Positions 1 to 7,770 of a DNA stretch of 44,624 bases are shown piece after piece. Every line of letters begins with the position of its first letter. The first letter of the stretch is position 1. The DNA lies in contig JAHFKK010000004.1 in NCBI GenBank assembly GCA_023245335.1, forward strand, positions 1 to 44,624. Reading direction: 5' to 3'. This DNA comes from Candidatus Gottesmanbacteria bacterium (GTDB taxonomy: Bacteria > Patescibacteriota > Microgenomatia > UBA10105 > UBA927). Position numbers and translations under genes: made by a program. The notes beneath the pieces are model-generated. The model made no database searches and was not told the DNA's origin. It saw only the letters and a program-made list of their open reading frames with translations.

Positions 1-426
1 CTCCTTTCCCGCCGTGTCGGGCGTACTATCACGATTACCGGGTAACAACCGATGCAACTCCTCCCACGAAATAAACATCACCGTATCGGCGGTTATGATA
101 ATAGCACTATCTATTCTCAACCAGTCCGCCATCGGCATCATCCAAAGAATCGTATCCACCGTTGGCGACAACATATTTCGCATGGTAGAAATCGGCATGC
201 TGACCGTCGTGTCCCCGTCGTAAATCGTCAAGGTGATGGAACTGTCGGGTATGACGCTCATGGAATCAGCACAAGGTAATCTCAGATTGACTTCATGGTG
301 ATTGAACATCCAGTCCGGGGCGATATTTCCCGTTGGATAATAATTCCAACGTGACACAAAATATGCCAAGGGGATAGCGACCGCCAGTATGCTTATCGTC
401 GCCAAAACATATTCAACCCGCTTCAT
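1..426 (-). CDS. Membrane-anchored protein, stop codon lies across the window junction
   Basis: No family recognised. ATG at 426 follows a GGGAGG site, and the start overlaps the previous stop as ATGA. The 142 codons begin Met-Lys-Arg and have a hydrophobic stretch at about residues 7-23 with no clear cleavage site, so this is probably a signal anchor. A Ser/Thr/Asp-rich extracytoplasmic part follows. The frame reaches base 1 exactly on a codon boundary. If the sequence is circular, the next bases (44624-44622) are TGA, which gives a complete 142-residue protein. Function unknown. Confidence 0.75.
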   Translation of the reverse strand, partial: MKRVEYVLATISILAVAIPLAYFVSRWNYYPTGNIAPDWMFNHHEVNLRLPCADSMSVIPDSSITLTIYDGDTTVSMPISTMRNMLSPTVDTILWMMPMADWLRIDSAIIITADTVMFISWEELHRLLPGNRDSTPDTAGKE

Positions 427-698
427 CGCGCCTCCCCTTTCTTGATTGTCCACGCCAAACCAAGCAAGTATCTGTCGCTCACCGGTTCGCCCTTCAATAA
501 TCGGTTCAGCGTCTCAGTGCATACTTCGGCCAGTCGATTACCCTCAATGGCGCATGTCCCAAAGTATCCTTGCCAGCGACATAGCTCATCCACCCCAAAC
601 CCGTTCAGGTATTCCAACGCGCTATCGGCGGCAGGATGATGCTCTTTTTCACCCAATGTGCCTCGGTCGGTCTTTGCGTGCCTTGTTATGTCGGTCAT
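423..698 (-). CDS. Small hypothetical phage protein (91 aa)
   Basis: The ATG at 698 is chosen over an upstream in-frame start at 782. It overlaps the preceding stop as ATGA and has an AAGGA site at good spacing. The product is mainly helical, contains two cysteines, and ends in a basic tail (KKGEAR). The second half, around residues 45-85, looks like a compact helical unit. No family is recognised. It is part of a chain of small coupled genes at the end of the early unit. Confidence 0.65.
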   Translation of the reverse strand: MTDITRHAKTDRGTLGEKEHHPAADSALEYLNGFGVDELCRWQGYFGTCAIEGNRLAEVCTETLNRLLKGEPVSDRYLLGLAWTIKKGEAR

Positions 699-922
699 AC
701 CGCATCCTTCATTAACATTCGCCGACATTCCTTGCATAGCACATTGCCCGGTGGACGATCTGAGGCTTCTTTGGTAGACCACCAGTAATTCTGACCATTA
801 TAGGGCACTGATAGACCGCAGACCATTCGTAGATACGAATCTTCATCGGGATCATCGTCGTGGTCGTATTCCCTTACACGATGAAACGTCTCTCCGATTC
901 TATACCAGTAATATGGAATCAT
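695..922 (-). CDS. Small acidic protein with C-terminal CxxC (75 aa)
   Basis: I prefer ATG 922 to the in-frame GTG at 931, because AAAGGTGG sits 5 bases before it. The N-terminus is aromatic (IPYYWYR), followed by an Asp-rich segment (DHDDDPDED). One Cys lies mid-protein and a CKEC pair is near the C-terminus, so a small metal-binding fold is possible. It overlaps the next gene as ATGA. Function unknown. Confidence 0.65.
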   Translation of the reverse strand: MIPYYWYRIGETFHRVREYDHDDDPDEDSYLRMVCGLSVPYNGQNYWWSTKEASDRPPGNVLCKECRRMLMKDAV

Positions 923-934
923 ATCGCCCACCTT

Positions 935-1252
935 TCATATTCCGTCATTTGATACCACCTTGCCTAACATTATCGCCGGTTCGTTCGCCCGACACGGTTC
1001 GGCGAATGGGCCTACCCCTATCGGGATTGTTATGACCAAATTGACAGAATCGTATTCGACGGCGATAGATACCGGAGTATTCGGCATGCCCAAGAAATTG
1101 CAATTCCATTCGATACCGGTCAGAGCGTCAAACATCTTTTGGTATTCGTCGCGGCCATCAAAACACAAGTGAATGTGACCAGTCAAATCTTGGGCCTCCC
1201 GTTCACACCGCCCACAGCCCGACGAATAGAGTTTGCCTTGGATGATTTTCAT
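935..1252 (-). CDS. Hypothetical phage protein (105 aa)
   Basis: ATG at 1252 follows a GGGG site. An N-terminal CGRC motif lies near residues 13-16, followed by a helical part and then a beta-rich half around residues 60-90. No family is recognised. It lies between the nuclease-like gene and the acidic CxxC protein with short gaps rather than overlaps. Confidence 0.65.
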   Translation of the reverse strand: MKIIQGKLYSSGCGRCEREAQDLTGHIHLCFDGRDEYQKMFDALTGIEWNCNFLGMPNTPVSIAVEYDSVNLVITIPIGVGPFAEPCRANEPAIMLGKVVSNDGI

Positions 1253-1296
1253 TCATTGCCCCTTGTTAATCAGCTTTTGACTGACCATATCTCGCA

Positions 1297-1758
1297 TCAT
1301 GGCTTGGCCTCTCTCCTATCAAAAATGATTCTTTTACAATTCCACATTCGCATCGTACCAAGCATCGCCACCTTTAGGCGTTCTTCCATGCTGAACTTGT
1401 AATCACCGGTCACTTGGGCTTCCCTATATTTTTGGCACCACAAATAATCAGGCTCACTTTTAATAATAATAATACCAGCCCGTGAAGGTATATGCTCGAT
1501 GCCAACTAATAATTTCTCAGGGATGGCAAAATACAACTTCTTGATCTTTTTAGAATTATGATTATGTCCCTTGTGAGCATCGGCCTTAAGATCAGATAGG
1601 GAAACTTTGATTTCAACCTCATACGCATATCCGGCCTTAGTGATAACAAGCAAGTCACATTCATGCAAATATAGCCCCCAACTTATATTAGGCACAATCA
1701 AATTGGTGCGCGTATTAAAATATCGGGCAACCGCCAACTCAACTTCATCCGTTCTCAT
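1297..1758 (-). CDS. PD-(D/E)XK-like (MmcB-type) nuclease
   Basis: ATG 1758 (MRTDEVEL) overlaps the previous stop as ATGA; an in-frame ATG at 1806 would extend far into the upstream gene. The 153 aa contain Asp35 in a short strand (HECDLLVI) followed by a hairpin and EVEIK at 47-51. This matches the D...ExK pattern of restriction-endonuclease-fold nucleases such as MmcB. A basic segment, KADAHKGHNHNSKK, follows. A role in processing replication or repair DNA fits its position beside RusA and DnaB. The fold is inferred from motif spacing only. Confidence 0.6.
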   Translation of the reverse strand: MRTDEVELAVARYFNTRTNLIVPNISWGLYLHECDLLVITKAGYAYEVEIKVSLSDLKADAHKGHNHNSKKIKKLYFAIPEKLLVGIEHIPSRAGIIIIKSEPDYLWCQKYREAQVTGDYKFSMEERLKVAMLGTMRMWNCKRIIFDRREAKP

Positions 1759-1982
1759 CCCTTGGCCCCCGTTTCCGGCTTTATCGCCGAAATATGATAG
1801 TCGCATGGCGGGTCGTCACAGATGCCGTCGCAGGGTATCCTATATCCCGGTTGACAGTCGCAAGGGTTCCCGTCACATGTGACCAAGTCATCGGATAGAC
1901 AGGCACACCACCAATTTGGATTAACTAACCCGTCGTATCCGTTCGCTTTCAGATACGCCTCAACGATTTCTTTGACGTTCAC
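1755..1982 (-). CDS. Cysteine-rich small protein
   Basis: 75 aa with eight cysteines between residues 26 and 60, including CAC and CDC pairs and a GYDGLVNP lead-in. This is the layout of a small Cys-rich family often found in phage early regions, presumably zinc-binding. It begins with ATGA overlap on the preceding gene and ends with ATGA overlap on the nuclease gene, so all three are translated as a block. Specific function unknown. Confidence 0.7.
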   Translation of the reverse strand: MNVKEIVEAYLKANGYDGLVNPNWWCACLSDDLVTCDGNPCDCQPGYRIPCDGICDDPPCDYHISAIKPETGAKG

Positions 1983-2908
1983 TTGGCCCCCTTTTCCGGC
2001 TCGGCGGGAAGAGCATCGACCATCATCAAATATAGGGGATATAGGCGAGATTCTACATCATTCAGAACCGAACCCGCTTCTTGGATATAACTATGGTTTA
2101 TGAATCCCCGAATTTCCTCAAGAGACAACTCAACTGTCTTACAAACCCCTACCAGCGCATCATGCCGTTTTTGTAGGGCGGCGTCCAACGAGATACCGGC
2201 TTCTATGGCGGTAATCAACGAATTCTTATCCGCCAACAACCGCCGCACTTCCTCGTCCAGCACCTTGATGTTGCTCAACGCCAAATCCCGTTCGGCGGTC
2301 AGGGCGGCGATTTGTTGTCTGCTTATTGCGTCTCGATCAATCCATTGTGCATTTAATTCAAGATATTTTTTCAATTTTCCTGTCAGGGCGGCGATGGTCT
2401 TTTCGTTCTCGGCAACTATCGGGGCCAGGTGCTCGGATGCCGCGATCTCTGCCGCCTTCACCCTCTCCGCGACGTGAGCGGAAATCAGGGCCGCGGCCTT
2501 ATCGTTGTGGAAACACTCCGTCATTCCCTCAGGGAATAATTTTGATTCAACACAAGTATCAAATATCTCTTGCGCCAACTCCTCGTCCCCCTGCGCCTCG
2601 GCGGGCGGTTCGGCCTTCACCGACTCCCTGCCAACATTCGTCATCGTGACCTTATCGACCGTTCCGTCATTCCGTTGCGTCCCTACAACGATTGTCCCCG
2701 GCGGCAAGGATGGGTCAACAAGGAATTTGAGGCCAAACGGCCCTTCTTCAAAAATCGGCTTCACCGACTCCACGCCCAAGTTGAAGACTTCGCGGAGAAT
2801 CTTAATAAGATCAGGTGAAAAACGAGATATCCCCCTCTCTCCCATAATTCCCCATTGGTCTCGCAAATAAACTTTCGCAATCTCTCTCAACTTTTCATCT
2901 ACGCTCAT
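1979..2908 (-). CDS. Long coiled-coil paralogue of the 94-aa protein at 5196
   Basis: 309 aa, ATG 2908 after AGGAGG. The middle (about residues 140-240) is rich in heptad-like Ala/Leu/Glu repeats and should form a coiled coil. The start (DEKLREIA), a LGVESVK block, a RHDALV block and the tail (ALPAEPEKGAK) recur in the same order in the short gene at 5196-5480, which lacks the central coiled coil. The two are therefore duplicates that differ by a large internal insertion or deletion. Function unknown; location suggests a replication or early role. Confidence 0.75.
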   Translation of the reverse strand: MSVDEKLREIAKVYLRDQWGIMGERGISRFSPDLIKILREVFNLGVESVKPIFEEGPFGLKFLVDPSLPPGTIVVGTQRNDGTVDKVTMTNVGRESVKAEPPAEAQGDEELAQEIFDTCVESKLFPEGMTECFHNDKAAALISAHVAERVKAAEIAASEHLAPIVAENEKTIAALTGKLKKYLELNAQWIDRDAISRQQIAALTAERDLALSNIKVLDEEVRRLLADKNSLITAIEAGISLDAALQKRHDALVGVCKTVELSLEEIRGFINHSYIQEAGSVLNDVESRLYPLYLMMVDALPAEPEKGAK

Positions 2909-2925
2909 CTTGTCCTCCTTTTCGG

Positions 2926-3330
2926 TTATCCAATTTCCACTACAACCCGCTCTTCCCCCTTTTTACAATGCACATATTTAGGTATATGTGGTGTGATATA
3001 TTTCGGGGTATCATCTGGCAAATACCCCAATCGCACCAATGTATCAATGATGAACTTATTGACCGATGTTAGAGCATTGTCGTGGTCGTAGGCGCGGCCC
3101 GACTTGTAATAGGTGCACCATACGTCCATCGGGTATGAGATAGTCCGTTCGCGTTCCAACCGGCCCCGGTTCTCGTCGGACTGTATCATTGCGGCAACTT
3201 GTTGCTTGACCCGGCCAATCTCGGACATGGCATAACCCCGCGTCTTGGGATTGCGCGCATAGACAATCTGTTTCTGCATTGCCCTATATGACGGGAGGAG
3301 GAAATGGTCAAATATCAGCCGCGTTTTCAT
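2926..3330 (-). CDS. RusA-like Holliday junction resolvase
   Basis: 134 aa. The motif Y-D-H-D-N at 81-85, followed by Lys92, Asp96 and a Gly-Tyr-Leu-Pro-Asp-Asp segment ending at 107, matches the acidic active site of RusA endonucleases. These cut branched DNA symmetrically at recombination and replication intermediates. ATG 3330 overlaps the previous stop as TGATG; a GTG three bases upstream is possible but sits too close to the GGGGTGA site. It lies three genes downstream of dnaB in the same coupled string. Confidence 0.75.
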   Translation of the reverse strand: MKTRLIFDHFLLPSYRAMQKQIVYARNPKTRGYAMSEIGRVKQQVAAMIQSDENRGRLERERTISYPMDVWCTYYKSGRAYDHDNALTSVNKFIIDTLVRLGYLPDDTPKYITPHIPKYVHCKKGEERVVVEIG

Positions 3331-3554
3331 CACTCACCCCGCATGAGCTTCTTGGCCTTCAAGACCGTCACTGATTCGATGGCGCGAACATCAATGTTAA
3401 TGTTTCCCCACAAAGTTTCTACGACGGCATATCCGGCCGAACCCGACGAGGAATTAAACGTATATATAAATCCCTCAACGTAATCCCCAACCCCGGCCCG
3501 AAAATGGACGCGCGCCTGCTTGTTGTGATACTTTCGTAAATCACATACTTTCAT
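3330..3554 (-). CDS. Small hypothetical protein (74 aa)
   Basis: Starts at ATG 3554 in a GTGATG context shared with its neighbours, and the preceding stop is contained in it. The middle looks like a small beta-barrel (alternating hydrophobic strands around residues 15-60), possibly SH3 or OB-like. There are no cysteines or catalytic motif. Function unknown. Confidence 0.6.
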   Translation of the reverse strand: MKVCDLRKYHNKQARVHFRAGVGDYVEGFIYTFNSSSGSAGYAVVETLWGNINIDVRAIESVTVLKAKKLMRGE

Positions 3555-3841
3555 CACTCACCCCGTATCTTTGATTCTATGGCATCAATTTGGCTGCGCA
3601 AATCCGACAGGATTTCCTTCAAGGTATCGTCAACCGTGAAGTCCAAGCACGCCTTTATAGCATCCAGTTCATCATTGGTGCTATAATCACACGAATCCAC
3701 CCACTCGATGTCGTGTAACGCCTTAGCTACCTTTTTGAGTAGCCCCGCAAATAGACGACGTTCAAGTATCCAATCACGTAACAATTGATCGGCCGCCTCA
3801 TCCACTTGCTGATATAAATAGTTCATGCTTCCACCGCTCAT
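3554..3841 (-). CDS. Small helical protein downstream of DnaB (95 aa)
   Basis: ATG 3841 overlaps the dnaB stop as TGATG. A second ATG five codons in also has a GGTGG site. The protein is almost entirely predicted helix and acidic, with a heptad-like C-terminus (LRSQIDAIESKI). No family is recognised. Tight coupling to dnaB makes a replication accessory role plausible but unproven. Confidence 0.6.
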   Translation of the reverse strand: MSGGSMNYLYQQVDEAADQLLRDWILERRLFAGLLKKVAKALHDIEWVDSCDYSTNDELDAIKACLDFTVDDTLKEILSDLRSQIDAIESKIRGE

Positions 3842-5199
3842 CACTTACCCCTTTCACCATGCGCCAAGTTCTCAAAGCGCACCAGTTCACGCCTGAACAT
3901 CAGTTTGACATTCCCCGTGTTGCCGTTCCGGTTCTTGGCGATGTTCAATTCGGCCATGCCCGCCACATCCCGGCGACGCGGGTCATCCGGCTCCAAGTGT
4001 TGCAAATAATACTCCGGCCGGTACAACAACATGACAATATCGGCATCCTGCTCAATCGCCCCGGACTCACGTAAATCGGATAGTTGCGGCCGGCGGTCTG
4101 CCCGGCTTTCGACCGCCCGGCTCAACTGGGACACGCCAACGACCGGAACCCTGAACTCTTTCGCTATCCCTTTCAGCCGCCGTGAAATATCTGAGACTTC
4201 CTGTTGCCGGTTCTCTTTCCCCCGGTCGCTGTCCATCAACTGCAAATAATCCACCACCACCAGCCCAAGATCGTGACGCGATTCAAGCCGCCGTAACCTT
4301 GACCGAATATCCATCGGGGTCAACTGGGAGCAGTCGTCGATGTAGATACCCATAGTCTCAAGGTTGCCGACCGACCGCGCGGCCCGGCCCCAGTCCGATT
4401 CACTCATTTTGCCCCGGCGTGCGGCCTCTGCATTGATCCCCGCGTCACCACAAAGGATTCGTAAGGCCAAACCGGGCTTAGGCATCTCCAAACTGAATAT
4501 GGCAACCGCCTTGCCCGATGATTTCCAAGAGTTTTCAGCGATATTGACAGCAAGGGCCGATTTACCCATCGACGGTCGGCCCGCTATAATAACCAAATCA
4601 CCCTCTTGGAATCCGCCGACTACTGTGTCCACGTCCATAAACCCAGAGGATACGCCGATCACCCCGCCGCCAGCGTCGTACCGCTCTTGTAGTTGTTGCA
4701 TCAGGTCTGGCATAAGGTCGCCCACCTTCGCCCAGCCCGTTGACCCGTTCGGCGCCGATAGCTCAAATAGCCGTTGTTCGGCCTCGTTGAGCAGGTCGGT
4801 TGTCTCTTTCTCTTGTCGGTACGCCTGGTTGACAATATCGGAAGAGGTTTCGATCAAGTCCCGCAAGATAGCCTTTTCCAAGACAATCCCGGCATAGTAT
4901 TCAGCGTTTGCGCCCGTGGCAACCCCCGCGGCTAAGCTCACGAGATATGACCGACCGCCACAGACAACTAAGTCCCCTGTCCGTTCCAGTTCTTCGGCAA
5001 CGGTAGTAATATCGGCCGGTTGAGCTTTGGCGTACAGGTGGACAATCGCCGTGTAGATTTTTCGGTGTACCGCCGTATAAAAGCGGCGGTCGTTACGGAG
5101 GACTTCAGAGGCCCGACCGATGGCGCGAGAGTCAATAAGCATGGCCCCTAAAAGAGCTTGTTCAGCGTCTTGGGAGTGCGGCGGTATCCGTTCGATCAT
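3841..5199 (-). CDS. dnaB: Replicative DNA helicase, DnaB family
   Basis: 452 aa, the usual full DnaB length. The N-terminal helical primase-interaction domain (about 1-150) opens with the family signature PPHSQDAEQALLGAML. The RecA-like motor carries Walker A GRPSMGKSA (207-215), FSLEM (235-239), Walker B VVVDYLQL (314-321), QLSRAVESR (358-366) and LSDLRESGAIEQDAD (373-387). The hexamer unwinds DNA 5'-3' at the fork. ATGA overlap with the upstream small gene. It lies just downstream of the initiator gene, giving an initiator-helicase pair. No primase domain is fused to it. Confidence 0.97.
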   Translation of the reverse strand: MIERIPPHSQDAEQALLGAMLIDSRAIGRASEVLRNDRRFYTAVHRKIYTAIVHLYAKAQPADITTVAEELERTGDLVVCGGRSYLVSLAAGVATGANAEYYAGIVLEKAILRDLIETSSDIVNQAYRQEKETTDLLNEAEQRLFELSAPNGSTGWAKVGDLMPDLMQQLQERYDAGGGVIGVSSGFMDVDTVVGGFQEGDLVIIAGRPSMGKSALAVNIAENSWKSSGKAVAIFSLEMPKPGLALRILCGDAGINAEAARRGKMSESDWGRAARSVGNLETMGIYIDDCSQLTPMDIRSRLRRLESRHDLGLVVVDYLQLMDSDRGKENRQQEVSDISRRLKGIAKEFRVPVVGVSQLSRAVESRADRRPQLSDLRESGAIEQDADIVMLLYRPEYYLQHLEPDDPRRRDVAGMAELNIAKNRNGNTGNVKLMFRRELVRFENLAHGERGK

Positions 5200-5480
5200 T
5201 TCCCCTCCGGCTCGGCGGCGAGAAGGTCTTGGATATGGCGACGTAGTTCTATCACCTTTTTACATTCGGCTTGCGCCGATAAATCGTGATAGCCAAAATA
5301 GTCCCGTGTCGCCTCCACCAGCGCATCATGCCGCGCTTGCAGGGCGGCGTCGGCCTTCACCGACTCCACGCCGACATGACAGGCTTCGCGGAGATAGGGG
5401 AAAAGATTTTCATAATCCCCAACACCTTCATCATCCGCCTTCATCGCAATCTCGACCAACTTATCATCTATCTCACTCAT
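5196..5480 (-). CDS. Short paralogue of the 309-aa coiled-coil protein
   Basis: 94 aa, ATG 5480 after AGGAGG. It shares four ordered blocks with the product of 1979-2908: the start, LREA/LREV...GVESVK, RHDALV, and a C-terminus ending AEPE-GK. DNA identity in these blocks is also obvious, for example the stretch meaning GVESVKADAALQARHD. It looks like the same gene with the central coiled coil removed, or the ancestor before insertion. It sits between the initiator and dnaB. Confidence 0.7.
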   Translation of the reverse strand: MSEIDDKLVEIAMKADDEGVGDYENLFPYLREACHVGVESVKADAALQARHDALVEATRDYFGYHDLSAQAECKKVIELRRHIQDLLAAEPEGK

Positions 5481-5489
5481 TGTTTCCTC

Positions 5490-6290
5490 CTATCGGTTAA
5501 TCAATGGGTTACATGGCGTTATGTACGGCACAAACTGGCCCGGCTCGACCAGCATCTTCATGCGGCCGGGGCTGGTATCGTCTAAGGTCCGGTTAATCCA
5601 GTTGGCAATAAACCGCTTCCAGTTCGACCGACGGTTAGCCTTAGCCCAATTCAGGATTTTCTGTTGCTGTTGGGCAAAGTCAACCTTCCCACCGGGGTCA
5701 AACTCTTTCCGGCCCTCCGGGGTGTCCAGCTTCAGTTCACCCCATGCCTTTTTGATTGCCTCGTGTCTTTTCTGTATGGGATCAATAAAAGGCAGAGTGG
5801 GTGGGGTAGCCGGTTTTTCGGCTACATAGCTAGGTTTATGATTAAGATCAGGATTGGGAGTAGGATTAGGATTACAGTATTTGTCGATAGATGTCCGTAA
5901 ATGTTCTAAGATGTTCTGAAATGAGCTAAGTTGTTGCGGCGCAATAGGGGTCTTTCTGCGATGCCTTATTTGGTTCCCATCGTCGTCAACTTCGGTTTTG
6001 TTGTGCGTATCGAACTTTAGGAACTGTCCATAAATGCGACCATCGGTAATCCAATACCCAATTAGTCCTCTTTCAGCTAGCTCCTGTTGCCATTTATCTA
6101 TTTTGGCCTCCGTCACCTTCTTCAATTGAAGCGGGTAACAGAATCCCAAGATCACGGCCGGGGTTGCCTCAAAACAACCCCAGTCGTCTGACCGGGTAAG
6201 GAGCCGGTAAAAGTGACGTTCAGCTTCCACAGATAGCTCGTTTAGGTTCGGACTTGTGCATATTGATTCCTTGATTATCCGATTAGGCAT
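5490..6290 (-). CDS. Phage replication initiator / helicase-loader-type protein, winged-helix N-terminus
   Basis: 266 aa from ATG 6290 (MPNRIIKES), preceded by a GGTGGGG site; a longer frame upstream (6383) lies in the leader hairpin and is rejected. The N-terminal 100 residues match the widespread phage replisome organiser type: MPNRIIKES start, L.EAE..YRLL, DDWGCF, CYPL, then an ELAERGLIGYW hairpin. A Pro/Asn-rich linker (about 150-185) leads to a helical C-terminus that probably contacts DnaB. It likely binds the phage origin and loads the helicase. Confidence 0.85.
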   Translation of the reverse strand: MPNRIIKESICTSPNLNELSVEAERHFYRLLTRSDDWGCFEATPAVILGFCYPLQLKKVTEAKIDKWQQELAERGLIGYWITDGRIYGQFLKFDTHNKTEVDDDGNQIRHRRKTPIAPQQLSSFQNILEHLRTSIDKYCNPNPTPNPDLNHKPSYVAEKPATPPTLPFIDPIQKRHEAIKKAWGELKLDTPEGRKEFDPGGKVDFAQQQQKILNWAKANRRSNWKRFIANWINRTLDDTSPGRMKMLVEPGQFVPYITPCNPLINR

Positions 6291-6302
6291 CTTGCCCCAC
6301 CT

Positions 6303-6374
6303 TAAAAACCCCCACCACCCTCGGAGAGTATAAGTCCAGTCCCGAAAGAAAAGACAGCCGAGGGGGCGGGGTGG
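6303..6374 (-). terminator. Hairpin plus T5 in the initiator leader (terminator or attenuator)
   Basis: On the minus strand a CCCTCGG / CCGAGGG stem (6358-6364 with 6318-6324), extended outward by C-rich and G-rich arms, is followed directly by GGGGG and TTTTT. The loop is 33 nt. It lies a few bases before the ribosome site of the initiator gene, so it could stop or attenuate transcription into initiator and dnaB. Confidence 0.55.
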
Positions 6375-6416
6375 TATATTCAAATTGGAAAAGAACTGTA
6401 CCTATACTCTGGCCCA

Positions 6417-6445
6417 AAGATACAAAGTTCAAGGCCAAAAAGCAA
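6417..6445 (-). promoter_or_regulatory. Candidate sigma70-like promoter upstream of the initiator
   Basis: On the minus strand TTGCTT (6445-6440), a 17-base spacer, then TATCTT (6422-6417). Spacing is ideal and each box matches consensus partly. It lies in a 180-base non-coding stretch (6291-6470) whose only other feature is the hairpin at 6303-6374. Confidence 0.35.
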
Positions 6446-6470
6446 GTACAATCTAAAAGGAAATTGAGGG

Positions 6471-6644
6471 TCAATGTTTCCCCCATACAGCCTCTGCCCT
6501 TATTAAAATCAGAGCGATCATAAACCCCGTTATACCGATCTTAAAGACAACCCAGTTCCAAACCGGAATCGACCAAAATTGAATAAAGGCACAAACCAAG
6601 AATACCAACAAACCCAATAGGGCAAACAGTTTTACCCAGACCAT
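6471..6644 (-). CDS. 57-aa protein with two membrane segments
   Basis: ATG 6644 follows AAGGGAG at six bases. The product has one hydrophobic segment at about residues 6-24 and another at 31-49, joined by a short Trp/Pro turn (WSIPVW), with charges at the C-terminus. This makes it a small two-pass membrane protein. A role in holin-like or membrane signalling functions cannot be judged. It lies before the initiator leader region. Confidence 0.7.
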   Translation of the reverse strand: MVWVKLFALLGLLVFLVCAFIQFWSIPVWNWVVFKIGITGFMIALILIRAEAVWGKH

Positions 6645-6656
6645 ATCATGCTCCCT

Positions 6657-7163
6657 TCAAACTATCCCTACCTTCTCGTCGATTATCTGCTTGGCCACAC
6701 GCGCAAACTTTATCGGGTCTAACCGGCCCAAGTCCATGCGGTTGATGTACTCTTTTGGCTTGGCCTGCTGTATTAGTGCCGGGTCAATCGGCCGACACCA
6801 CGGGTGCTGAGTCCGGTACTGTTTATGTCGCTTTTGCTGGTGGCCGTCTTTCAGCCGTTGGTATTTCCATCGGTCGTAGATCGTCTGATATACGCGCTCT
6901 GGCATCGCCGCAACCTGTTCGGGCGTGTACGGGTCAAGCCACGGGCGCGGCCGGGATTGCTTGAAGATCATAACTTTTTCCTCGTCGGTATGTTCAATGG
7001 CTACATTTTCAATATACCACGGTATGCGGCGTTGGTACATTTTGCACGTAATCGCCGCCGTACCTGTATATTCACAACCATCAGTCCCTATCCAAAAGCG
7101 GCACTTATAACAATTTGGGGCCGTGAACAGAATATATGCCAATTCCCAATCTGTCCCAATCAT
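6657..7163 (-). CDS. Hypothetical protein with N-terminal Cys cluster (168 aa)
   Basis: ATG 7163 overlaps the previous stop as ATGA and has a GAGGGTAGGG site. An N-terminal CYKC...C...C pattern (residues about 18-40) suggests a metal site. A basic, Gln/Arg/His-rich middle (about 95-120) could bind nucleic acid, and the C-terminus is helical. No family is recognised. Confidence 0.65.
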   Translation of the reverse strand: MIGTDWELAYILFTAPNCYKCRFWIGTDGCEYTGTAAITCKMYQRRIPWYIENVAIEHTDEEKVMIFKQSRPRPWLDPYTPEQVAAMPERVYQTIYDRWKYQRLKDGHQQKRHKQYRTQHPWCRPIDPALIQQAKPKEYINRMDLGRLDPIKFARVAKQIIDEKVGIV

Positions 7164-7330
7164 ACCCTACCCTCGTTATTATCCCCAGGGCCGATTTTGG
7201 GGTCGGCCCCGGAGTTTGCTACGGCACCATACACGCGGGGTTGAGGATAAGGAAGTTTTTCACCCGGCGGCGGGGTTGCGCCAACCGCCGGGGTTGTTAC
7301 GAGAGGAGGAAATATGCCGTGATTTTTCAT
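7160..7330 (-). CDS. Proline-rich small ORF (56 aa), tentative
   Basis: ATG 7330 has GGAG four bases upstream, and the stop overlaps the next gene as ATGA, the usual arrangement here. The product is rich in Pro and Gly with no recognisable domain. It overlaps the alternative frame 7260-7415 by 71 bases, so probably only one of the two is a gene. Confidence 0.4.
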   Translation of the reverse strand: MKNHGIFPPLVTTPAVGATPPPGEKLPYPQPRVYGAVANSGADPKIGPGDNNEGRV

Positions 7331-7415
7331 ACGTCTCCGGTACTGCATCGGATACTTTAACCCGGCGAATCGGAGGAGAATGACCCGCCGGGTCGTGGAG
7401 GTAACGGCCAATCAT
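7260..7415 (-). CDS. Alternative small ORF (51 aa), tentative
   Basis: ATG 7415 overlaps the stop of the 40-aa membrane gene as TAATG and has a GGGG site. The product is basic and polar. It competes with 7160-7330 for the same DNA. Its coupling to the upstream gene is good, but its 3' end is not coupled to the next gene. Confidence 0.35.
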   Translation of the reverse strand: MIGRYLHDPAGHSPPIRRVKVSDAVPETYEKSRHISSSRNNPGGWRNPAAG

Positions 7416-7537
7416 TACCCCGTTATTTTCCGTATCACCAGGATTGCGCCGTACAAAGCTAAGGCACACCAGACAATAACCCAACCAGAGGGAATCCGGC
7501 GCGGCCGTGGTTTCATTCGCACGTAGTCGCGGGTCAT
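7415..7537 (-). CDS. 40-aa single-pass membrane protein
   Basis: ATG 7537 has GGAGG at five bases and overlaps the upstream stop as ATGA. A basic N-terminus (RMKPRPRRIP) is followed by a hydrophobic segment at about residues 18-35 and a short Arg/Lys tail, so the N-terminus should stay in the cytoplasm. One of several tiny membrane proteins in this genome. Function unknown. Confidence 0.65.
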   Translation of the reverse strand: MTRDYVRMKPRPRRIPSGWVIVWCALALYGAILVIRKITG

Positions 7538-7770
7538 TGTTGCCTCCATTTCTCCAAGACCCGTTCAGCGATACCATGTACTAAGCCGACAGAACCACCT
7601 GATAGGATGGCGTCGAACCCACCCGTTAGATACTCTACCCCCTCGTCTATGATGGCGGCGATTACAAATTCCACGGCTCCGTCAACGGAAGATCCTTTGT
7701 CTCTGAGCAATGCGGAGATTCTATTCGCCATCTCCACCGCCGCTTGGCTCGGTTTCTTTTGGTCGGTCAT
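7534..7770 (-). CDS. Small helical protein (78 aa)
   Basis: ATG 7770 overlaps the exonuclease stop as ATGA. The sequence is mostly predicted helix with a Gly-rich turn near residues 50-60 (TGGFDAILSGGS). No motif or family is recognised. Confidence 0.65.
   Translation of the reverse strand: MTDQKKPSQAAVEMANRISALLRDKGSSVDGAVEFVIAAIIDEGVEYLTGGFDAILSGGSVGLVHGIAERVLEKWRQQ

Noticed and set aside
1755-1806. Upstream ATG (1806) for the nuclease-like gene
   Set aside because: It would overlap the Cys-rich gene by 52 bases; ATG 1758 has the usual ATGA overlap.
6283-6486. 67-codon minus-strand frame before the initiator
   Set aside because: It runs through the promoter and hairpin region, has no ribosome site, and ends inside the initiator gene in another frame.
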